A stretch of 58,770 nucleotides of DNA from a virus, in the IMG/VR virus record IMGVR_UViG_3300045999_011096, positions 1 through 58,770 of that record; one strand, 5' to 3'. A program made the position numbers and the translations under genes. Under the pieces are notes generated by a model. It was not told the DNA's origin. It saw nothing but the letters and a program-made list of their open reading frames with translations, and ran no database searches. Every line of letters starts with the position of its first letter. Position 1 is the first letter of the stretch. Below are positions 36,500 to 44,875 of the stretch, piece by piece.

Positions 36500-37832
36500 T
36501 TTAGAATTTCGCCAGCAGGTGCTGGATGAGTTATCTCCAAGTTTTTGTGCAGCCAAGTGGTACAACGCCACTATTTGGTTGGGTTCTGGTATGACAACAA
36601 GCTGCCATCACCCGCCGGCCCATTTGGTGGACAAAGATAAAGTCCAGGCCAACCCTAGGCTGCTGCACAATACTGATCAAAAGAAAGAGGATCGTAGAAA
36701 AATGCTGGCAGGAGAACGTCCTGCAGGTTGTGAGTATTGCTGGAAAATTGAAGACATGGGTCGCGACGCTGTGAGCGATCGTGTTTACAAATCAAAGATC
36801 TACCCCATTGAGGCCTTGCATGAAGCTAGAAATACGCCCGCAGATCAAGATGTCAACCTTCGTACACTGGAAATTGCTTTTGATCGCACTTGTCAGTTTG
36901 CTTGCAGCTACTGTAATCCAGCTTTTTCTACTACATGGGTTAATGATATTCGACGCAATGGTCCCTATCAACGCCTGGAGTCAGACGGCCGTAACCATTT
37001 TACTCACACTCATGATTCTGCTCAACCCTACAGCATTAGAGAGTCTAATCCATATGTTGATGCTTTTTTTGCATGGTGGGAGTCGGATCTGCATCGTAGT
37101 TTACAGGAGCTCAGAATCACAGGAGGAGAGCCCCTCATGTCTCACCACACATGGCGACTCATTGACTGGTTCCGGGATAACCAGGGCCGTAGTAAAACTC
37201 GTCTTGCCATCAACTCAAATCTGGGCCCACAAGTCGACGTTTACCGCTTGATAGATTCAACTGCGGGCATGCCAGTGGAAATCTACACTTCAATGGAAGC
37301 TGTGGGCACACGAGCAGAATACATCAGAGATGGCCTGGATTATGCACTGTGGCGCCAAAATGTACAGGCCTTGTTGGATGCCGGAATCACTGTGCATTGT
37401 ATGTCGACCATTAATGCCTTGTGTCTTACCACCCTGCCACAACTGCTCGATCAATTATTAAAGTGGAAATTCACACACGGGCGTGATCGGATCAATTTTA
37501 CATTAAATATACTACGCTTTCCCAGCTTTCAATCGCCATTGGTACTGCCTGGCCATTTGCGTGAACAGTTCCGGCAGGATCTGGTTCAATGGATGGTTGC
37601 TCATCGCGGCTTAAGCTGTTTGCATGAACACGAAATCCGTCACACACAACGCTTGATTGACTATTTGGATGTGGTCAAAACTCCACACTCAGATGCATTT
37701 GACCTGCCACGGTTGCATAACGATTTCCGCGAATTCTACACACAGTATGATCAACGCAGAAACAAAAACTTTGCTGTAGAATTTCCCGAACTAACAGAAT
37801 GGTATGACTCAATACAAATACAACAGCACTGA
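36492..37832 (+). CDS. Radical SAM protein with N-terminal twitch-like domain (A type)
   Basis: Encodes 446 aa. The radical SAM cluster is C134-Q-F-A-C138-S-Y-C141, and R-I-T-G-G-E-P follows. The N-terminal Cys set is C19-A-A-K-W, C38-H-H-P-P, C80-E-Y-C83-W, again with C-H-H in place of Cys-Cys. The C-terminus has FYTQYDQRRNKNFAVEFPEL, the D-x-R-R-x-x-x-F-x-x-x-F-P-E ending of this set. It is the closest paralogue of the 34060 protein. Radical chemistry is expected; the substrate is unknown. The start overlaps the glycosyltransferase-like gene by 8 nt and the 3' end overlaps the next radical SAM gene by 29 nt. Confidence 0.82.
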   Translation: MNDLEFRQQVLDELSPSFCAAKWYNATIWLGSGMTTSCHHPPAHLVDKDKVQANPRLLHNTDQKKEDRRKMLAGERPAGCEYCWKIEDMGRDAVSDRVYKSKIYPIEALHEARNTPADQDVNLRTLEIAFDRTCQFACSYCNPAFSTTWVNDIRRNGPYQRLESDGRNHFTHTHDSAQPYSIRESNPYVDAFFAWWESDLHRSLQELRITGGEPLMSHHTWRLIDWFRDNQGRSKTRLAINSNLGPQVDVYRLIDSTAGMPVEIYTSMEAVGTRAEYIRDGLDYALWRQNVQALLDAGITVHCMSTINALCLTTLPQLLDQLLKWKFTHGRDRINFTLNILRFPSFQSPLVLPGHLREQFRQDLVQWMVAHRGLSCLHEHEIRHTQRLIDYLDVVKTPHSDAFDLPRLHNDFREFYTQYDQRRNKNFAVEFPELTEWYDSIQIQQH

Positions 37833-39066
37833 TCTAGTACGAGCAACTGAATTAACTGAACGTGAACAGTTCTTGTTAAAAGATAGCAAAACCTTTTGCA
37901 TCTATCCTTGGATTCATTTGCATGCTTATCCCACTGGAGAAGCCTATCCCTGTTGTCATGCTGAAATGAAGCCAGGTGTGGTAGGCAACTGTAAAACCAA
38001 TACACTTGAAGAAATATGGCACGGCGAGCCTATGCAGAAGCTACGTGCGGATATGCTGAGTGAAACACCACATGCTGCCTGCACACGCTGTTATGAACAG
38101 GAAGAATCAGGATTCTTTTCGGGACGTAGATCAGCCAACAAACATCACGGACATCATATCAAGAAGCTGGCAGAAAATCCTTTTGAAATGACTTATTGGG
38201 ATATTCGTTTCAGTAATCTTTGTAACTTAAAGTGTCGTTCATGCGGGCATATCTTTAGTTCACAGTGGTATCAAGATCAAGCACGACTTGCAGGACCAGA
38301 ATGGAAAGAGCAGAACACAGTGCTTAACTATGCAGGACGCACAGAAACAGACATATGGTCGCAACTGGAACCACACCTGGACTATGTGGAGCAGATATAC
38401 TTTGCTGGTGGCGAACCATTATTAATGGAAGAACACTATAACATCCTAGAAGAACTTGTCAAAAGAGGCCGCTTTGATGTGCGACTGATCTACAACACAA
38501 ACTTCACGCATACAGATCTAAAAGGACGCAGTGTATTTGAATACTGGCGTCAATTTGACAGTGTAGCAGTGGGCGCCAGTTTAGATGGCATGGGACACCC
38601 TGCTGAATACATACGCAAGGGCACCCGCTGGTACGACGTTGTGCAAAATCGTCATCAAATGATTGCAACATGTCCCAACGTAGATTTTTATATAAGTCCC
38701 ACGCTCAGTATATTGAATGCTTGGCATTTACCGCACTTTCATCGGGAATGGGTTGCAGCCGGCCTAATTCGCGCACAGGATCTGAATGTAAATATACTGC
38801 AAGATCCCCCATACTATCGCATAGACATTGCACCTGCTGAATACAAACAAAGACTGGAAGAGAAATACCGCAAGCATTTAGACTGGATGAGCGATCGAGA
38901 TCCACTAGGGCGTGCTACACAGGGATTTGAATCGGCCATTACATTTATGAACTCAACAAATAACACACACCTAATAGACTCATTCTGGCGCAGAACAACG
39001 GAATTGGATTCGATCAGAAATGAATCTTGGCAAAATGTATTACCAGAATTAGCGGCGCTAAAATGA
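37804..39066 (+). CDS. Radical SAM protein with N-terminal twitch domain (B type)
   Basis: Encodes 420 aa. The N-terminal domain has the canonical layout: C32-I-Y-P-W, a G-x-A-x-P-C50-C51 pair, E-x-I-W-H-G, an R-x-x-M-L helix and C93-T-R-C96. The radical SAM motif is C140-N-L-K-C144-R-S-C147, with A-G-G-E-P later. This order, twitch before radical SAM, is reversed from ordinary SPASM/twitch enzymes and matches the N-terminal-twitch radical SAM class. Expected to bind one SAM-cleaving 4Fe-4S cluster plus an auxiliary cluster. The stop overlaps a 39-aa ORF as ATGA. Confidence 0.87.
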   Translation: MTQYKYNSTDLVRATELTEREQFLLKDSKTFCIYPWIHLHAYPTGEAYPCCHAEMKPGVVGNCKTNTLEEIWHGEPMQKLRADMLSETPHAACTRCYEQEESGFFSGRRSANKHHGHHIKKLAENPFEMTYWDIRFSNLCNLKCRSCGHIFSSQWYQDQARLAGPEWKEQNTVLNYAGRTETDIWSQLEPHLDYVEQIYFAGGEPLLMEEHYNILEELVKRGRFDVRLIYNTNFTHTDLKGRSVFEYWRQFDSVAVGASLDGMGHPAEYIRKGTRWYDVVQNRHQMIATCPNVDFYISPTLSILNAWHLPHFHREWVAAGLIRAQDLNVNILQDPPYYRIDIAPAEYKQRLEEKYRKHLDWMSDRDPLGRATQGFESAITFMNSTNNTHLIDSFWRRTTELDSIRNESWQNVLPELAALK

Positions 39067-39182
39067 GCACCTGGAAAGAATTTTACAATCACATACGAGA
39101 CGCTTCATGGCCTGATTGTGACGTAGAATCGGACTTTGCTGATTTGCCTGATAGAATTCAAAAAGAATGCCTGACATTATGA
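39063..39182 (+). CDS. 39-aa small protein between radical SAM and SGNH genes
   Basis: A short frame from ATG 39063 (overlapping the radical SAM stop as ATGA) to TGA 39180-39182 (overlapping the next ATG as ATGA). It reads MSTWKEFYNHIRDASWPDCD at the start, then acidic residues, L-P-D-R-I-Q and a final E-C-L-T-L. It is rich in Trp, Asp and Glu with two Cys. Exact coupling at both ends and non-random composition support translation. It could be a regulatory or partner protein of the radical SAM enzyme; a substrate peptide is possible but unproven. Confidence 0.6.
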   Translation: MSTWKEFYNHIRDASWPDCDVESDFADLPDRIQKECLTL

Positions 39183-39760
39183 ACGGTCTAGCACTAGGTT
39201 GTAGCCACACAGCAGGAGTTGGGGTTGATCCCTCAGAATGCTATGTGTCGTTGTTGGCTAAACACTATAACATTGACATTACTAATGCCGGAGTCCCAGG
39301 CGGCAATTCAAATCACAATATTAAAACTCTGGTAGCCCACATGCGCAACACCCCGCCTAAGTTTGTTATAGCACAATGGCCCAATCCTGCCAGGCTCACA
39401 GTTTGGCATGGTGATCGCAACAACAACGAAAATATAAACAATGCCAGCACTGCATTTCGTTCTTTAATGACTGCGGGAGAAAAAAACTTCATGCAACCTT
39501 GGTTACAAAATATTATAACAGCAGACACATTGTGTAAACTGGCAGATGTGCCGGTTGTTCACATTCTATTGGAAAATTTAGATTTCAAATATGTTGATAT
39601 ATTGAACGATCAAGGTATAGAGTTACACATGGATTTAAAACTAGAAGGCCGGACTTGGTTGTTTGATTCGCAAGGGTCGGACAATTTGCACCATTCAGCT
39701 CGATGTCATGCCCAATGGGCCGAAAGATTAATTGGATTATTAAATGAAATTACCACATGA
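39179..39760 (+). CDS. SGNH-hydrolase-like protein
   Basis: Encodes 193 aa from ATG 39179, which makes an ATGA junction with the 39-aa ORF (ATG 39167 is an alternative, 4 residues longer). It starts LALGCSHTAGVG: Ser9 fits the block I nucleophile, with C-S-H in place of G-D-S. GVPGGNSNHN fits the Gly/Asn blocks, and D168-N-L-H171 near the C-terminus supplies the D-x-x-H pair. It is shorter than the other two SGNH-like proteins in the island. O-acyl transfer or removal on a glycan is a reasonable guess. It overlaps the next radical SAM gene by 17 nt. Confidence 0.65.
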   Translation: MNGLALGCSHTAGVGVDPSECYVSLLAKHYNIDITNAGVPGGNSNHNIKTLVAHMRNTPPKFVIAQWPNPARLTVWHGDRNNNENINNASTAFRSLMTAGEKNFMQPWLQNIITADTLCKLADVPVVHILLENLDFKYVDILNDQGIELHMDLKLEGRTWLFDSQGSDNLHHSARCHAQWAERLIGLLNEITT

Positions 39761-40964
39761 TAAATTTTGCGTATTGCCCTGGGTGAGCTTAGAGGCTTCG
39801 CCCATTGGCACAGTGCGCCCATGCTGTCTTGCCGACGATGAACTGACGGATGACACAGGCAAGAAGTTCAGCTTGCTCACAGCCAACTTCAAAGACATAC
39901 AAAACAGTGCTGGCATGAAACGACTGCGTGAACAGTTTCTAGCAGGTGAACAGCCGCAAACATGTCGTAAGTGTTGGAATGAAGAACGTGCTGGGCGCAC
40001 ATCAAAACGTATGCATACCTTGGACAGAATGAAGCATATGGGAATCTCAAGTGACTGGACAGCAGACGCCAAGCCCTTGATGTTTCTGGATCTCAAACTG
40101 GGCAACATCTGTAACTTGAAATGTAGAATATGCGGATCCTGGAGTTCAAGTCAATTTGCTTCAGAAGAAATCGCCTGGACGCACCCCGACAAACGCCGAG
40201 ACTCTCACGCCTATCAAATGCTACGTGCCGGAGCCTGGCCCAGAGACAATCCGCAGTTCTGGCAGCAGATTGAACAACATCTAGCAGATATTCGCTACAT
40301 TGAATTCACCGGTGGGGAGCCATTCATGATTGCCGAACACTTTGACATGTTGCAAGGCATAGTGGATTGTGGCATTGCTGGTCAAGTTGAAATACACTAC
40401 AACACCAACGGCACCCAGTATCCTGAGCAGGCCGAACAGATTTGGCAGCATTTCAAAACTGTGGAAATTGCGTTTTCAATAGATGATGTTGGTGAGCGTT
40501 TTGAATATCAACGCACCAATGCTCACTGGACAGAAGTTTGTGCAAACATGGATCGATTTCGTGATCTCAAAGAAATTTATCCCAATATACAATTGCAAAT
40601 TTGCACCACTGTGAATGTGTTCAATGTACGTTATTTGGATCAGATAGCCGACTGGATATATCGCAATCGTGAAGGTTTCAACTTTGTGTACTGGAACATG
40701 ATGCACGATGCTTGGTATTTCAGTATTGCCACACTGCCTGACTCTGCCAAAGCCTCAGTGGCTGAACATCTGCGCACGGCCCCGGTGCCAGATCTTTATC
40801 GCGCTGAGTTTGATCGTATTGTTGAATTCATGCTGAAAGGAGCCAGCACCAGCGGTGACATGTTGAGAATGAAAATAGCAGATCTGGATCGTAAAAGACA
40901 ACAGAATTTTGCCACCGTGGCCCCAGAAATGGCTGCACTGATTGACTATGACTTCACCGCCTGA
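39744..40964 (+). CDS. Radical SAM protein with N-terminal twitch domain (B type)
   Basis: Encodes 406 aa. N-terminal site: C9-V-L-P-W, G-T-V-R-P-C27-C28, an L-R-E-Q-F-L-A-G-E helix end and C74-R-K-C77-W. Radical SAM motif: C123-N-L-K-C127-R-I-C130, then F-T-G-G-E-P. N-T-N-G and F-S-I-D-D lie on later strands of the partial TIM barrel. The C-terminus (DLDRKRQQNFATVAPEM) matches the family ending. Fold and cofactor use are secure; the reaction is not known. It overlaps the upstream SGNH gene by 17 nt and the next radical SAM gene by 17 nt. Confidence 0.87.
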   Translation: MKLPHDKFCVLPWVSLEASPIGTVRPCCLADDELTDDTGKKFSLLTANFKDIQNSAGMKRLREQFLAGEQPQTCRKCWNEERAGRTSKRMHTLDRMKHMGISSDWTADAKPLMFLDLKLGNICNLKCRICGSWSSSQFASEEIAWTHPDKRRDSHAYQMLRAGAWPRDNPQFWQQIEQHLADIRYIEFTGGEPFMIAEHFDMLQGIVDCGIAGQVEIHYNTNGTQYPEQAEQIWQHFKTVEIAFSIDDVGERFEYQRTNAHWTEVCANMDRFRDLKEIYPNIQLQICTTVNVFNVRYLDQIADWIYRNREGFNFVYWNMMHDAWYFSIATLPDSAKASVAEHLRTAPVPDLYRAEFDRIVEFMLKGASTSGDMLRMKIADLDRKRQQNFATVAPEMAALIDYDFTA

Positions 40965-42243
40965 CACCCTGTGTCTTGCACCCTGGGTGCACACATACTT
41001 GAGTCCGCAAACAGAACGGCGTATGTGCTGTGCGTCACGTGAACCTGCACAAAACTTTGAGCAATACATAGACACTGCTGGGGGCACTGGACGATATATC
41101 CCCATCACACTGGAACAGCATTGGAATGGGGAACACATGCGGTCAGTGCGCAGACGTATGCTGGCCGGAGAAACTCTGCCCGAGTGCGAAGTGTGCAATG
41201 ATAAACTTCTTAATACCAATGTCTACCGCACATACTTTGATCATTTATTCAAGCACAAATTAGAGGATGTATATGCAAGCACAGATGCTTCGGGGGCCAC
41301 GAGCATGGTGCCTGTTTCGTGGGATTATAGATTCAGCAACCTATGTAACTTTAAATGCAGGACCTGCGGCGACATGTTATCCAGTGCCTGGGAAACTGAA
41401 GAAAAAACTCACAACATGGTTGACTGGAACAATCCAAAAAATAATTGGATGCGATCAGATATACGTTCCGAAATCGCACACTTTCAAGAGAATCAAGTTG
41501 AAGCCGAATTTGCTGCCGCCGTGGAGCGACACACAGTGGAGGAAGTCTATTGGGTTGGCGGAGAGCCCTTGATGTACAAACAACACTGGCACTACATGCC
41601 AAGAATAATTGAATTAGGAGATGGAAACCGTGTTTACGCTAGATACAATACTAATCTTAGCCGTGTGGAGTATCGTGGTATTAATTTATATCGTGATATT
41701 TTGCTGCATCTTCGTGACTGGCAAATCTGCGCCAGCCTCGACGGAACAGGCGCCACAGGGGAATATATACGAACGGGCCTGGATTACACCACCTTTTTGA
41801 ACAACTTTGAGCAAGGGGTGAAACTGTCCACTCATGCCCGACAGATGCGCTTGGACTTTACACTCACGTTGCCGGGCATGACCGAAGTAGACAACATGAC
41901 AGCACTGGCCGCAGAAATGGGTGTAGAAATGTTGGCCAAGGTCATATTCAGTTTCTCACCGGACATCATTATGAGTCCCCTGGCTTTGCCCCGAGCACTT
42001 TTAGACGCATGGGTTGACGAACTAGCCAGCCGCAGCCAAGGTGCCATGCGTGATGTACTGCTGCAATTAAAAACTCGCCCCACATTTGAACAACAGTGGC
42101 CAGATACTTATCGCGCGGAGCTTGCAAAAGGCAAAGCTCGTGTGTTAAAATTAGAACAAATACGAACACAGAGCGTTACAATGACTGATATTCTAGCACA
42201 AAGACCAGATGTGCTGAAATGGTGGATGGAAATTGAAGCTTGA
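40948..42243 (+). CDS. Radical SAM protein with N-terminal twitch domain (B type)
   Basis: Encodes 431 aa from ATG 40948 (a TTG two codons upstream is less likely). N-terminal site: C9-L-A-P-W, R-R-M-C27-C28, E-x-H-W-N-G, R-R-R-M-L-A-G-E and C80-E-V-C83. Radical SAM motif: C133-N-F-K-C137-R-T-C140, with V-G-G-E-P and ASLDGTGATGEYIRTGLDY later. The C-terminal PDVLKWWMEIEA replaces the usual R-x-x-x-F-x-x-x-x-P-E ending. It is the last of five radical SAM genes. A gene of unknown function with a TTG start overlaps its end by 11 nt. Confidence 0.87.
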   Translation: MTSPPDTLCLAPWVHTYLSPQTERRMCCASREPAQNFEQYIDTAGGTGRYIPITLEQHWNGEHMRSVRRRMLAGETLPECEVCNDKLLNTNVYRTYFDHLFKHKLEDVYASTDASGATSMVPVSWDYRFSNLCNFKCRTCGDMLSSAWETEEKTHNMVDWNNPKNNWMRSDIRSEIAHFQENQVEAEFAAAVERHTVEEVYWVGGEPLMYKQHWHYMPRIIELGDGNRVYARYNTNLSRVEYRGINLYRDILLHLRDWQICASLDGTGATGEYIRTGLDYTTFLNNFEQGVKLSTHARQMRLDFTLTLPGMTEVDNMTALAAEMGVEMLAKVIFSFSPDIIMSPLALPRALLDAWVDELASRSQGAMRDVLLQLKTRPTFEQQWPDTYRAELAKGKARVLKLEQIRTQSVTMTDILAQRPDVLKWWMEIEA

Positions 42244-43273
42244 TGAAATAAAAATCACACTACAGAGCCCGCAGCGACAGCAGCTGGATTTGTATATAGA
42301 CATATTTGACAACAGTCTTGGCCGCAAATGGCTTGAGGCTGTGAATTCAGTGTTGACCAATCAACTGCACTTGGAAAAGAATTACTGTTGGTTGGGCTGG
42401 GCCGAAGGTGCTCGTAACTTAGACTATCTTTGTGTTCAAGTCAATAGAAGCATCATGGCCATCAATGCCAGCAGTTTGACATATCGCATACAGGATTTTT
42501 TCAGCCCAGCCATGGTGGTTCAAAAAGACGGCGATGTCAATCATGCCCGAATGAATCAATTGCATAGATATTTTGAAGACCTACAAGGCAGCGCCACAGC
42601 CATCAGCGCACATTACAATCAAGCCGATGCAGAAACTCGCTGGCACATACGCCAGCTGAATTTGTTGTGCCACGAAATTGAAAGTCTTGTGCTGAGCCTG
42701 CGCAAAGCACGTGAGGCACCTGAATGGCGCAGGCCCAGCCAGTTGATGTGTTGGTTGCAGGCCCCAAGATTTGAATTGGCCGCTGAAGACCATGAGTTGT
42801 TTGGCATTGAAACAATCAACAGAAAGCTGGGCGGTGTGTACGTGGGTGTGAACAAAGCTGTGGGCAAACATCACTGGGAGGTATTTTGCGATGAAGGACG
42901 AGATTCACGAATCGGCGAATTGGTTACTACCGGGCTTCGAGCGCAGACTCAAGCGGCTGCTGATTTTGATATTGAATGGGCCCGTGATCCCGGCGCATAC
43001 CATTGGCAAATCCAACAGTTGGCAGAATTTCGTGAATGGCTTACCAGGAACGGCTTCGACCCAACTGACCCCAGTCTCACAATCGGCCACCCGCAGGTGG
43101 GGCAGGTTGATCTTGAAAGGTCTTTTGGCACAACAAACTGGGAAATGATATACAATCACGTGCTGGCGCATCAAGATGTGTTTCAAGTCAGCACCAGCAC
43201 TGCACGGGCTACATACAACTATTGTTGGCAAGATCCTGATTATGATCTACAACAAATCAGGAGTCTAAAATGA
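42233..43273 (+). CDS. Protein of unknown function after the radical SAM genes, TTG start
   Basis: Encodes 346 aa from TTG 42233, the only start that keeps the N-terminal region (KLDEIKITLQSPQRQQLDLY); GGATGGA lies just upstream. I see no recognised domain, Cys cluster or P-loop. Segments such as NYCWLGWAEGARNLDYLCVQ, then a helical bundle (about residues 100-160), then a beta-rich region with GGVYVGVNKAVGKHHWEVF look like a folded enzyme or adaptor. It overlaps the upstream radical SAM gene by 11 nt and is ATGA-coupled to a 33-aa ORF, so it probably belongs to the same pathway. Confidence 0.6.
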   Translation: MKLDEIKITLQSPQRQQLDLYIDIFDNSLGRKWLEAVNSVLTNQLHLEKNYCWLGWAEGARNLDYLCVQVNRSIMAINASSLTYRIQDFFSPAMVVQKDGDVNHARMNQLHRYFEDLQGSATAISAHYNQADAETRWHIRQLNLLCHEIESLVLSLRKAREAPEWRRPSQLMCWLQAPRFELAAEDHELFGIETINRKLGGVYVGVNKAVGKHHWEVFCDEGRDSRIGELVTTGLRAQTQAAADFDIEWARDPGAYHWQIQQLAEFREWLTRNGFDPTDPSLTIGHPQVGQVDLERSFGTTNWEMIYNHVLAHQDVFQVSTSTARATYNYCWQDPDYDLQQIRSLK

Positions 43274-43371
43274 ATTGGTTAAAACGCATTTATGCCAGAA
43301 TAACATTAGAAATTCGATATCGTCGAAAATTAAAAGAATTACGCAAGCGAGATCCATTTATCTACAAATGA
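43270..43371 (+). CDS. 33-aa basic small protein before carbamoyltransferase
   Basis: The frame runs from ATG 43270 (ATGA with the upstream gene) to TGA 43369-43371 (ATGA with the carbamoyltransferase). It is strongly basic and helix-prone: MNWLKRIYARITLEIRYRRK followed by L-K-E-L-R-K-R-D-P-F-I-Y-K. Both junctions are exact, so it is very likely translated. Small basic proteins next to carbamoyltransferases occur elsewhere, but the role is not established. It could anchor or assist the enzyme or simply couple translation. Confidence 0.6.
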   Translation: MNWLKRIYARITLEIRYRRKLKELRKRDPFIYK

Positions 43372-44846
43372 ACATCCTAGGTATCAGCGCCGGCTTTCAT
43401 GATGCCGCGGCCACAGTAATCTCCCCTGGCGGGGAGATTCTGTTCGCTGGTCATTCAGAGCGTTATTCAAAAAACAAAAACGATGCTGACTTTTGCCAAG
43501 GTCTATTAGACGATGTATTAGAATATGGATTAGATGTGGTTGGGTATTACGAGCGGCCCTGGGCAAAACAACTACGACAATGGTACGCAGGCCAAGGCAT
43601 TGAATGGAACAAGTTAACAACTCGACAAATATTACGCCAACAGTTGGGTGGGAAAATTGATCCTGAGCAAGTGCACAGTTTCAATCATCATCTAAGTCAC
43701 GCGGCCGGGGGATTTCAAACCTCGCCATTTGATCGTGCCACAGTTGTGGTAATAGATGCTGTGGGTGAATTTGAAACAATAACAATCTGGGGAGCTGAGT
43801 ATGACAAAAAAGGTCGAGCTGTTTACCGTAAACTTTGGCAGCAAAACTATCCGCATTCAATTGGATTATTCTATAGTGCAGTTACTAGCCGCGTTGGCCT
43901 ACGCCCACTAGACGAAGAGTATATCTTGATGGGCATGGCTGCTTATGGTGAGCGTGGATTTGGCGAACTCATGAGTCAGGATCTGGTGGAGGACGCATGG
44001 AAAATCAAATTTAAAAAGAATCTACATACGGGCCTAGAACAAAAATATCTGTCATACATAAGTGATGTTGATCTAGCAGCTGGCGCACAAGACCTTGTGG
44101 AAGATCTTGTGATGAATGTCATGCACCGAGCCCGCGGGCATGGTTGGAGCAAGAATCTTGTATACATGGGTGGTGTTGCGCTGAATTGCAGTGCCAATAG
44201 GAGGTTGGGTGAACTATTTGACAATATCTGGATTATGCCTTGTCCTGGTGATGCTGGCAGTAGCCTGGGTGCCGCGGCGCTGGTGCTGGGCACTAGGATT
44301 AATTGGCGCAATGCTTATCTGGGTCATGATATTCCTGGTGCTTATCCAGTTAATGCCATACTGGATCATTTGGTGGATCGCGGTATTGTTGGCGTTGCTA
44401 GTGGCCGCGCTGAGTTTGGCCCCCGTGCCCTAGGCAATAGAAGTTTGTTGGCCGACCCCAGAGGTTCTACTATCAAGGAGCAAGTAAATGAAATCAAACG
44501 AAGACAACAGTTTCGACCCTTTGCGCCTGTCATACTGGAAGAGCTGGCTCACCAGTATTTTGACATGCCTAGGGGTTGGCATCACAGTAGGTATATGCAG
44601 TCAGTCGCTCGTTGCCGCAGTCCTGAGCTATTTCCTGCTGTCGTTCACGCTGATGGCACTAGTCGCGTACAAACTGTAGCCAGAGACGGATCAGGCATCA
44701 GAGAACTTTTAGAGAAGTGGTTTGTGATGACCGGTTGTCCCATGTTGCTCAACACCAGTTTGAACATACGTGGAGAGCCCATGGTCAACGATCGTGCGGA
44801 TGCAGATAGATTTGAAGCACTGTATGGTGTAAAGGTGTGCAGTTAA
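43368..44846 (+). CDS. NodU/CmcH/TobZ-type O-carbamoyltransferase
   Basis: Encodes 492 aa from ATG 43368; an upstream start at 43275 would run through the 33-aa ORF. Hallmarks: the N-H107-H-L-S-H111-A-A kinase-like site, GGVALN (268-273), G-R-A-E-F-G-P-R-A-L-G-N-R-S from residue 346 (YrdC-like region, carbamoyl-AMP chemistry), and L-L-N-T-S-L-N-I-R-G-E-P from residue 460. The family transfers a carbamoyl group from carbamoyl phosphate, via carbamoyl-AMP, to a sugar hydroxyl (nodulation factors, tobramycin, cephamycin). It is complete, with all key blocks intact. It probably decorates the product of the island. Confidence 0.93.
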   Translation: MNILGISAGFHDAAATVISPGGEILFAGHSERYSKNKNDADFCQGLLDDVLEYGLDVVGYYERPWAKQLRQWYAGQGIEWNKLTTRQILRQQLGGKIDPEQVHSFNHHLSHAAGGFQTSPFDRATVVVIDAVGEFETITIWGAEYDKKGRAVYRKLWQQNYPHSIGLFYSAVTSRVGLRPLDEEYILMGMAAYGERGFGELMSQDLVEDAWKIKFKKNLHTGLEQKYLSYISDVDLAAGAQDLVEDLVMNVMHRARGHGWSKNLVYMGGVALNCSANRRLGELFDNIWIMPCPGDAGSSLGAAALVLGTRINWRNAYLGHDIPGAYPVNAILDHLVDRGIVGVASGRAEFGPRALGNRSLLADPRGSTIKEQVNEIKRRQQFRPFAPVILEELAHQYFDMPRGWHHSRYMQSVARCRSPELFPAVVHADGTSRVQTVARDGSGIRELLEKWFVMTGCPMLLNTSLNIRGEPMVNDRADADRFEALYGVKVCS

Positions 44847-44875
44847 TGGATTACAAAAAATTTCAAAAGAAATGA
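44846..44875 (+). CDS. 9-aa micro-ORF coupling carbamoyltransferase and GT25-like genes
   Basis: MDYKKFQKK: its ATG forms TAATG with the carbamoyltransferase stop, and its TGA forms ATGA with the GT25-like start. It may serve only to pass terminating ribosomes to the next gene, or be a leader peptide. It is too short to judge by composition; support comes only from the exact junctions. Confidence 0.35.
   Translation: MDYKKFQKK

Noticed and set aside
39063-39182. RiPP precursor peptide for the radical SAM enzymes
   Set aside because: No leader/core split, no RRE domain, transporter or protease nearby; small partner protein is equally likely, so it is only kept as a possibility in the findings.
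43275-44846. Longer 523-aa carbamoyltransferase starting upstream
   Set aside because: The extra 31 residues overlap the 33-aa ORF in another frame; the N-terminal N-I-L-G-I-S-A-G-F-H-D-A typical of the family begins at ATG 43368.
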